Positions 55,728 to 64,000 of a stretch of DNA of 64,000 bases are shown here, in pieces; position 1 is the stretch's first letter; every line of letters begins with the position of its first letter. This DNA is from Crocodylus rhombifer (taxonomy: Eukaryota > Chordata > Crocodylia > Crocodylidae), in NCBI GenBank assembly GCA_038503035.1, contig JAVSML010024230.1, positions 285,023 through 349,022 on the forward strand. Direction: 5' to 3'. The notes under the pieces were generated by a model, which worked only from the letters and a program-made list of their open reading frames with translations, was not told the origin of the DNA and ran no database searches. The translations under genes and the position numbers were made by a program.

Positions 55728-58700
55728 AAAACTTTGCAGCCTCACAGGGAGGCAGGGCCATTGCTAAAGGAAACCATCTAGAAGCTCATTAGATATGCCT
55801 TCCCCCTAGAACTAACAGTGAACTTCTCTTTGTCCCAGGGAGTTGTTGTAACTCAGAATGCTTCCTGCAAAGTGTTATCAGTTACAGAGAGGAGCTGCAC
55901 TTCTGTCTGTGCTCCCAGTGTAAAAACTAATTCCTCATCAGAAATTTTGGCATCAGGATTTCAGTCCCCATTTATCTTCAAAGTATGTGACATTTGTTTA
56001 ATTTGTTCTAAGGACATACGTATAATTTTTTTTAAAAACAACCTTTATTTACATTGCTATATATACACAAATTTCCTACTACTGGTAATGGGTAAATTAT
56101 AGTTTTTTCTCGTAATTTAAATTTTATCCAGGGGGTCAACTACCACTCTACAAGGGAAGTATAAAGTTGCAGATGATTCTTAACACTATGTTGTAAGATA
56201 CATACAGAGAATTTAAAGTTTCCAGTGGCTTTATATTTTCACTGTTAGCCCTGATTCAAGGAGCAATTATACAACTGTGTAACTTGTAATTGATGGGACT
56301 GTTCAAGTAATAAAATAATCATATGTCTTAAAGCTCAGGTTTTAGCATGTTCCCCATGTCCATTCCTCAGAAAAAAAGTAAATGGTATGCTCAAGGAATT
56401 TTAGTGAAGAGATTTCAGATTTTATGAGTATGTACAGGTGTTTGGGAAGGTTAGGGAGAGGTTATATCACATGTAAAATGCCACCCCAATGTAACTTAGC
56501 TCAACCATTTACAGATCTTACACTTAGATCCCTAGTTAAGTTGATCTAAGTTCCAGGAATGTTAGATAGGTTAAAAACATGTCCAAACCAAAGTAATTTA
56601 ACTGTACCTCAGATGTACACTAAGTAAGATCAGGTACATATAGTTCAATCTAATTGAACTTCTGTACACATTTAGAATGCAACCCAAGGGATGGGCAAAC
56701 CAAACTGATGGTCCAAGCCCAGTGGTTGAGCATTTCCTAGTGCCTTGCCCCTGGCACCAGGCTCTTTTTACTGGTCCTTACCCATGGACAACCCCCCCTA
56801 TGGACCAGCTTGTCCCCCCACCAAGTCTGCCAAATGCCCAAGTTCCTGCAAGCCACTCCCAGTGCCAATTTTACCAATGTTTGCTGTTGCCAGGAGCTGA
56901 TTGGGTTTGGGGTGGGTTTGTTGTACTGGGGTGGGAAAGTCAAGCATCTAAAAATAGCTCCTTATTGGGAAAACAGCCCCCCTGATCACACCAGCTCCCC
57001 TGTGGCGCTGCCATCCCACCCCTCCCTCCACCCTGACGTATCAGTCTGGCTCCTGGGACCAGTGAATGCCAGTAAAACCAGACTCAGGGTTTCACAGAAT
57101 CAGGGAAAGTGGGGTTTTGGGGGGATTGGCAGAATCAGAAAGCCCCTGTGATCCTCAGATCCCCCCCCAAATCCCCTTGGATCCCACTAGCCCCCCAGTT
57201 TCCCCAAACCCTCCCACTAGCCTCCCCCATCCTGGCCACCTCTCTCTCTACCTTGTCTACCCTGCTTACCTTAGATCAGACTCCTGGGACCTACCTAACT
57301 ACTAAATTAGATCAGGGGACCATTTTTAACCCAATCCCCACCCCCACAGCTTCTTCCTGGAATGTCTGTACAAAGCCTCAGTGTTAGATAGAGATATCTT
57401 ATTTTCTCTTATTAGAGGACATTTTTGGTAAGCATAAAAAGTAGCCATGTTCTCCTACTGTGATTATGGATTTGCCTTGACAGGGATAAAATGTCCAGTT
57501 TTATTTTGCTTATTTAGAATAAGCTTAACCAATATTCACATTCTGCAGGCCAGGCAAGGTACCATAGTAGTGGCATCATTTTTATATTTTCTTTCTTTGG
57601 TATTTTCATTCTTTGGTATGGTTTCTTTGGTATTCTGATTTCTCTTCCACATTACTCAGGCAAGCTGTCTCAAGCTTTTTCTTCTCCATTTAAATTTTAG
57701 TATTAAAGCATCTTAGTATATCAAACATTTAACAACAGGAAAATTTATCATTGGAGTGAAAACTTGTAAATGGTCTTCATATTCTGTATGTTTCACCATT
57801 GATACACTTTTTATTGTAGCACATTTTTATTTTCGGGTTAGTGTAACAGAGATAGTTTCAGGCAAGGATGACCTGAGAATGTACCCTGCCAGGTGAAGGG
57901 AGTTACACAACAGGGGAAGGCAGGGGGATTAGTCCATCACATACAATATAAATCTTGTGGTGAGACAAAGGAGGAAAAAGAGAAGCCTCACATATGATCC
58001 AGAGGAAAGTTGGGACCTTGGGACTCTGGACTACTACAGGTTGGCTACAAGTCAAAATACTCCCCCAGGAACTACAAGTACTCCGGTGAGTGCTGGGACA
58101 GACTGCAGTGTTCTGGGAAATGGCTCTGCAGGGAACCCCTGAGATGTAGAGAGAGAGGATCTGGGACAGGGCTTGGGTGGCAGGAGCTAGATGGAGCTAG
58201 ATAGCTCATCAAGACAACCAAGATGCCAAATCAGCGATTCAGATGGCAAAGGAGCAGTGGGTGCAGCTCCCAACATGAGACACAAAAGATGCGGCGAATG
58301 CACACAGCTCCTAAGTCTTTTAGCACCAGATATTATAGTGATTACAAAGTACCCCCCAGGCATCTGGCACCAAGTTTCTAGAATGCCCTCACTAATGAGG
58401 TAATTAGCAAGGATATTATTATGATACAGACTCCTGCTGTGCAAATAAAAGCTACTCTGCGAGAGTTTACTACCTGGGTGGCATTAGTGATTTCTTGCTC
58501 TGATACCATCACTGAATCCCTCCCTTTTTTCCTCTTCTATTTAAGTCATGGCAGAAGAGTTCAAAGGGAGACGGAGCTAGAATTGACCCCTCTTTCACAG
58601 TTAGGAACATAATTCTATTGTATCATTGTTAATTAGGTACCACTATCCTCTTTAGAAATGAAAAGGCGGCTAGGCTTCTTCAACATCTTGCTGGAAAAAA

Positions 58701-59209
58701 ATGTGTAGACAATATGAAATTATAAGAGTGCCTGTTGGAACATGAACCAACATATCAGCTTAATGTATTCCTGAACACCTGCAGGCAGAACTGAAATTAA
58801 GTAACAGCTATTTTTTGCTTCAGCTTTTCATTGATAACTGTAGAATATGAAAAATACAGAGATATTAAAATATACAGCTTTTAACTGGGATGTTCAGCGA
58901 AATTGTTTTATATATCCTTCAAGCATAAGAATTCTACTTTACTGAGGTGAGAGATGTTTTATATCAGCACAGTTTCAGATTAGTAAATATAAATTACTTG
59001 GTGGTAGTGGACAACCTGGTACACCAGTTCTTACAAGAAGCTAAGAAAATATATTACAAAAAAATTACTCTTGTCAAGTTTGCCAACAGGCTATAGTAAG
59101 AAAGCTGTTATATATTCTCCCTCATATATTGAGTTTTTTAATTTATTAGATAAAGCACTATACCACTTTGTATTTAAGGGCCTGTGTATTTTTTGTAGTT
59201 AATCTTCAT
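55728..59209. other. Gene-free DNA with small tandem repeat and possible old LTR
   Basis: At 57586-57640 TTCTTTGGTATT recurs three times at about 17-bp spacing. C-rich sequence with no stable frame lies at 56790-57280. 57840-58640 has an LTR-like look (TATTTAAGTC and AATAAA on the plus strand), but no ends or duplicate were found. No gene was recognised. Confidence 0.45.
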
Positions 59210-60430
59210 GTCTGAATGTCACACTTACACCTAGGCACCTCGATCAGGACCAAGATGTAAAAATCTTATTTCATTTCTGTATAACTGCTGCGCGGCATTC
59301 TCACATTTATGTGACCTTGTAGTCTTGGCTGTTAATCAAAATGAAAGCTTTGTAGTTTTCCATGCTTGTACCAAGCTACACATGCGCATTTTATAAGTTT
59401 CTTTTCTTATCTGTAAGTGTCATACCTGCAGAAACGAAGCTTATGTAGAAAATCTACCTAGTAACTATTGTGTAAAAGAAACTATCCTATCCCTGTATGC
59501 TTAGCTTATATCATAGTTAGTGTCATAGAGGCAGTCCAACCAACATCTATAAAGAGGCAAAGAAGCAGGAAACAGCAGAGACGACGACTGGACAACCCTT
59601 CAGGACTGATCACCCTGTAAGCCGGTCCTCAGCCTCCTCGCCTGGACGTATCCCAGCGAAAACCAAGGCCTCAAAAATCCAACAATCGACAGCGATTCAC
59701 CGTGTTACAGTTTTATTATTTTTCATCCTGTTCATGAGCTGTTGACTAGCCCTAGGACTAACTAGTGGGCAGCCACACCTATCATTGGACTAGTTCCAGT
59801 GGTGGAAAGCAAGGGCTTACTAGTGAACCCTGTGGGCCAACAGACCCCCTTTTTATCCGGCATACTGTAACTGAAGAAACATAGGAGACTCCACTTCTTG
59901 ACTGCCTCTCTTCATAGCTTAGACAGCATATCTACGCTTCTGTACTTATATTTACCACAACTTCGTTCCAGATGGTCTCCCCTCTTATTCGTAAGAGTGT
60001 GAGGCCAGGTGAGTGAATAAAACAAATTTTTACTTCACTTTATATCTACTCCGTAATAACTTCTACTACTAACATCCCATCTCAATGAGCTGTTGACCAG
60101 TTCTGGGACCTAAGAAGTCAGCAGCCGCACCTATCATTGGACTAGTTCCAGCGGTGGAAAGCAAGGGCTTGCTCCGGAACCCCGTGAACAAACAGACATC
60201 CTATAGACTTATTACAGAAAACTAACAACTTACTCTAACTCATCTACTTGTGCCAACTCGGCGAACCTCAAAGGCGGTTATAAAGCTACCTCCAATCCCG
60301 CCCCACAAGCTGCGTGCTCACACAGCTCCATAAAGCCCGTGGCTCCCCAAGCGGTGCCGGAACCACTAGCCCGGCATTCCACCACACAAGAAAGATTTTT
60401 GCCAGCACAGTGAAGAACTTTTCTTTGTGG
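59210..60430 (+). repeat. LTR-like sequence with an internal tandem duplication
   Basis: A 110-bp block occurs twice: 59733-59850 and 60087-60200, sharing TGAGCTGTTGAC, CACACCTATCATTGGACTAG and GGTGGAAAGCAAGGGCTT, 354 bp apart. A TATA-like TATAAAGAG lies near 59551, and an AATAAA (GTGAATAAAACAAATTT) near 60015. The order TATA, then AATAAA, and a possible TG start at about 59218 suggest an LTR. I could not fix the ends or a target duplication, and no retroviral coding sequence is next to it. Confidence 0.4.
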
Positions 60431-60990
60431 ACTTAGCTAATATGGCTCATTTAACTCTATGCCTGAGAGAAATCTGTAATTGGCAAGCCATTTTAATCAA
60501 ATGAATACTTCCAGAAATGATGTAACATCTAGTATTGAGGTGTAAAGCTACATAAATATTTGTGTATTCTCAGTAGAGAAATAAATTATGTCTGGAATAG
60601 CAAGTCTGCTTTTATTTCTATATCATCCCTTAATACTACTTTTTTATTTTTAGAACCAGCCTATAGACTGCTACCTGCAAATTATGACATTTACCTTAAC
60701 TCCAACTGATTACATGATCAGTAATCCCCTTTGGAACCCCTCCTTCAGAATAGTGCACTTGAGGTGCTTAGTATCCTGTTTAGCTATCACTTCTCTCATC
60801 TAAGATGGTTTTCAACAAAAACTTCCTTACTATCTGGTTGAAAACTGTCTTAAATAAATTGGCAAGAAATACGTCTTTTATCATGGTGTGCTTGATTTCA
60901 CACACTAACTGGCCCAGTGAAGAGAAGGAGCAAATCTGTGGGTATACAGAGGGAAATATAGAGAAAGGGCATAAGACAATTAATGGTATT
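60431..60990. other. Intervening AT-rich DNA
   Basis: No gene or repeat is recognised. Confidence 0.5.
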
Positions 60991-60993
60991 ACT

Positions 60994-61539
60994 GGGCATG
61001 TCTGCATGTGCAATTAATGTTCCTGAATTTTCTGCACAGAAAATTCGGGTGCATCAAACTGCAGCCCTGCACACATCTGAACATGCGCCTATTTGGAGCA
61101 AATTTGCTCCTGATGGGACCAGTTCATTCCAGGGCTGCTCCTGCCCTGCTCTGGCCCCTACAGCAGCTAGGGGGAGCTCTAGGCTCCATGAGATGCCACC
61201 ATGCTCCCTGCCAGCCCAGGGCTGGTATGAGGGGCAGGGGAGAGCTAGCCTGGCAGCCAGGACAACATGTCCCAGCCATGTGGAGATCAACATGCCTGCT
61301 GAGCTCCACATGGCTGGAAGACAACATTCCACAGAGCCTGGACAGCTCTCCCTGCCCCCTGTGGACCTCTGCTGCCTAAGATGACTGGGAGCAATTTGCT
61401 CCCTGTCAGCATCTACACATCTGCTTTGGTGCATTAGTTTAATGTGCTGATTTCTACTACCTGTATGTACAGGTACTAAAAAATAGCACATTACAATAAT
61501 CTACTGCTCAATAATTGCTGTACACATATAGACAGTGAC
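60994..61539. mobile_element. Harbinger-like element, 546 bp, with ACT target duplication
   Basis: The left end reads GGGCATGTCTGCATGTGC. The reverse complement of the right end reads GTCACTGTCTATATGTG. ACT lies directly outside both ends (60991-60993 and 61540-61542). Inside, a near-palindromic word occurs in both arms: GGAGCAAATTTGCTCC (61095-61110, perfect 16-bp palindrome) and GGAGCAATTTGCTCC (61388-61402), each next to ACATCTG-type sequence. This suggests a second pair of inverted repeats nested inside. The core is GC-rich and its open frames are not recognisable. Confidence 0.6.
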
Positions 61540-64000
61540 ACTTTACTGCTCATTAGCTTAGTCTAATGAACAGTAAAGCATCTCATTTAGATGCACCCAC
61601 TGAATGGTAAATAATCATCAGTGATTTGTGAAGGACAGGGAAAGTGGTAAGCATACGAGAGATAGTTATGATGCAAGTGACAATAAATGATAAAATAAAT
61701 TTCAGCATTATAATCAGTTCTGACAGGTGATAGATACAATTAACTGATGGAAGGAATACTGACCAGGAAGCATTGGTTCTCCCTATCTGCTTTCTAGACA
61801 TTTAATGTGTTTAACTTTTCTACTTCAAAGGATAACACATAATATACTTTGTTAGTTTTTGATGGGTCCCGAAGATCTGATGTGGGTACAGTGACAGCAT
61901 TCAGGTTCAGAAATGAGTGCTGCCAAAAGTCTTTCTCAACACATTCCCTGGTAGTATTAGCATATATCAGTCAAGTCTGTTATCTGCAACTGCAAATGAT
62001 TGCCCAGATTGAGTTGTAGACACAAAATCAGAAACCACAATTTGTAAGCTTGTCTTGTCTGCCAAATCCAATGAACAACCACAGGAATAGATCTGATTCC
62101 CTAACCACAGCACTTATATCTGATCCTGGTCCCAAACTGCGACTAACTACAATGAGAGCAGGACTGGAACCTTAACAAATCTAGGAAATGTTAGACAAAT
62201 CCCCACAAGGGATTCTGTAATCCCTTTCTCCTATTAATGAAAATTATTGGAGAATTTTATGCTATTAATTAAAATTATTGGTGAAGGCAAAGGCTTTGTT
62301 CCTTTGGGCAAAAAAATGAAAGAACCCATAGGAAAGTCCTTTAGGTAGTATACTGGGATGAGTGAGCAGTAACAAGAAGTTCTCATATTTAGAGGACTTT
62401 AAATTTGTATTATTTTTTTTATATGGAAACAAAAGACACTTATTTTGGAAGGGTCAAACTGTAAACATTTAAAACTCTTGTCTGACCTTATATCCTGCAC
62501 TCAGTTTTTTGGTCATTATGTTGACTAGATTTCTTATGTATTCAGCTAATGCTCCTGAACTGCTGCTCCTGAGTTTACAAGCTCTTGAGTTTTTTGGGTT
62601 TTTTTCAGAAAAGCCATGAAGCACGGGTAACATACTAATGAAATATTTTGACACTGCTCCATCAAATATTTAACCACTTGCAATTTTGTTTTAGACACTA
62701 CTTATTCCAGCAGCTCTGCTTTAATTGTTTAGGGCTCAGTTCCCTCAAAATGAAGTGGCATTCTCCTGACCTACTTTTAGTGGCATCTTTTCCAAAGTGT
62801 GAATGGGAGACACAGGAATTGGGACAACTGTAAGCAGCTTTCTTCAAAGCTTGAAGAAACTATAACAACAATATCTATTTTATTTAGATATGTAATGATA
62901 CTATAGACCTAACCAGTTTTCAAAACACAGTTTTTAATTTTTTGTCTGCAGCTTTACTATGTGACATGCTGAAAAGGCAACATTTACATAGCACTAGGGG
63001 TAAAAAGATGGATTTGGGAGGCATAACACTTACTAGAAATGGAAACTCACATAATGTTTTGATAGGACCCAATTCTTGGGATTAGATTGCAGGATTGTAA
63101 CCCCAGGGTTTGGAGTCAGGTTAAGAATTCTGTATACATTTTCTCACTGACTCGTGTCTTTATCGCCTCCAGCTACTCATAGCTAGACATAAGGAAGAAC
63201 TTCTTTACTGTCTGAGCTTTACTGATGATTACACATAAATAAGTGTATTCTTTGGGCTGGGCAACATCAGAGGTGGGTTCAGACTCTGAGTATTTCCTCA
63301 TTCTAATTTTGTTCTTAATCTACTAAACTCTGTGACTTTGGGTAAGGTAAGGATGCATAAGCCACAACCTCATTCTAATTCAGAATGGAAATTGCTTGCT
63401 GCCTGTCTTCACCACGTAAAAAGCAGCTGCCAGCCAAATTGCTTGGTTACCCACATTTCAAGAATAGTTCAAACAGATGGCGTTAAATACTTCATGTGAA
63501 AGAATGGTACCAGTATATGCCATTTTGGAGAGAATTGAAGATTGTAATGAAATCTGGTCTTCTTTTCTATTATGTGTTCTTGCATGACGGAGAAATGCTT
63601 GTGTATGGAGTTTTATTTGAGTCTGATGGTGACGTTAATATCCTGGGAGCCTTGATAGAATTCCAATCTGTTTTTCTCACAATTTTCTACCTCACCTTTG
63701 TGTGTTCTGTCAGGGGTGTGCCTATGAAACCTAAAGATATAGAAAGGTTTTCATTCCATTTTCTTTTCAAGCTTATTTTGTAAAGATTACTCTGAAGAGA
63801 AAAGATTTGAGTGAAAGGAAGGTCTTTCTTCTCTATAAAGTAAATATCAAAAGTAATACTATATGCTTTTATAAAATAATTATTAAATACCATTTATATT
63901 ATGCTCATATAAACAGCAGTGCAACCTTTTGAGAGAGGCTGAACAGCTATAAGTCCTTTAAAGTGAATGGGAGTTGCAGGTACTCTGTCACTGTTAATTT
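61540..64000. other. Gene-free AT-rich DNA with one CR1 scrap
   Basis: At 63180-63220 CTAGACATAAGGAAGAAC and TTCTTTACTGTCTGAGC translate to LDIRKN and FFTV, the conserved C-terminal block of CR1 ORF2; only this scrap remains. The 95-codon frame at 63496-63783 resembles no family I know. Nothing else is seen. Confidence 0.5.

Noticed and set aside
63496..63783. 95-codon plus-strand frame with hydrophobic stretches, considered as a host exon
   Set aside because: No recognisable family, no supporting splice context identified, and AT-rich DNA gives such frames by chance; left unassigned.
1..64000. Search for tRNA, rRNA or other structured RNA genes
   Set aside because: I found no cloverleaf-compatible A/B box pair or rRNA-like sequence by eye; a covariance-model scan would be needed to exclude weak candidates.

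Overview
This is vertebrate nuclear DNA and consists almost entirely of repeats. I found no host exon, tRNA, rRNA or CRISPR array. The CR1 LINEs end in ATTCTATG-type or ATCTATGA-type tails. They occur together with Harbinger-like elements, a class III (ERV-L-like) endogenous retrovirus family and a Gmr1-like gypsy element. That mix points to a non-avian sauropsid; a crocodilian (alligator type) fits best and a turtle is the main alternative. The window is probably intergenic or deep intronic. The supplied open frames use alternative starts, and most are chance frames, shadows or repeat-encoded.

Layout: 1-2265 is a decayed CR1 ORF2. 2795-3110 is a small Harbinger-like element. 3240-9380 is a degenerate LTR retrotransposon with the order gag (SCAN-like capsid domain, zinc knuckle), protease, integrase, reverse transcriptase, RNase H; that is the unusual Gmr1 order. 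10149-12879 is a Harbinger-like element with a GC-rich minisatellite. 12880-16780 is mostly unique AT-rich DNA with one MITE. 16780-18975 is a minus-strand CR1 split by a 971-bp solo LTR with a perfect 5-bp target duplication. 20580-25397 is a three-level nest: CR1 tail, then a Harbinger-like element inside it, then an internally deleted ERV-L-like provirus inside that. 27725-29005 is another CR1. 31421-42004 is a second nest: a terminal-inverted-repeat element holding a minus-strand ERV-L-like provirus, which itself holds a nearly full-length plus-strand CR1 (34199-39127).

42005-48480 is unique DNA with a few CR1 scraps. 48485-49105 holds a three-copy tandem repeat of about 149 bp. About 49760-54415 is a GC-rich degenerate Harbinger transposon with a recognisable DDE transposase. 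Two CR1 tails follow at 54735-54855 and 55365-55727. An LTR-like sequence with an internal duplication lies at 59210-60430, and a Harbinger-like element with a 3-bp target duplication at 60994-61539. The rest is unique noncoding DNA.

The most interesting items are the Gmr1-like element, which joins a SCAN-like Gag to a gypsy-type pol in copia-like order, and the long CR1 at 34199-39127. That CR1 has a tandemly duplicated 5' region with promoter-like motifs. It keeps long open frames but has lost one key residue in each of its three enzymatic domains. Every assignment comes from reading the sequence; no database search was run.
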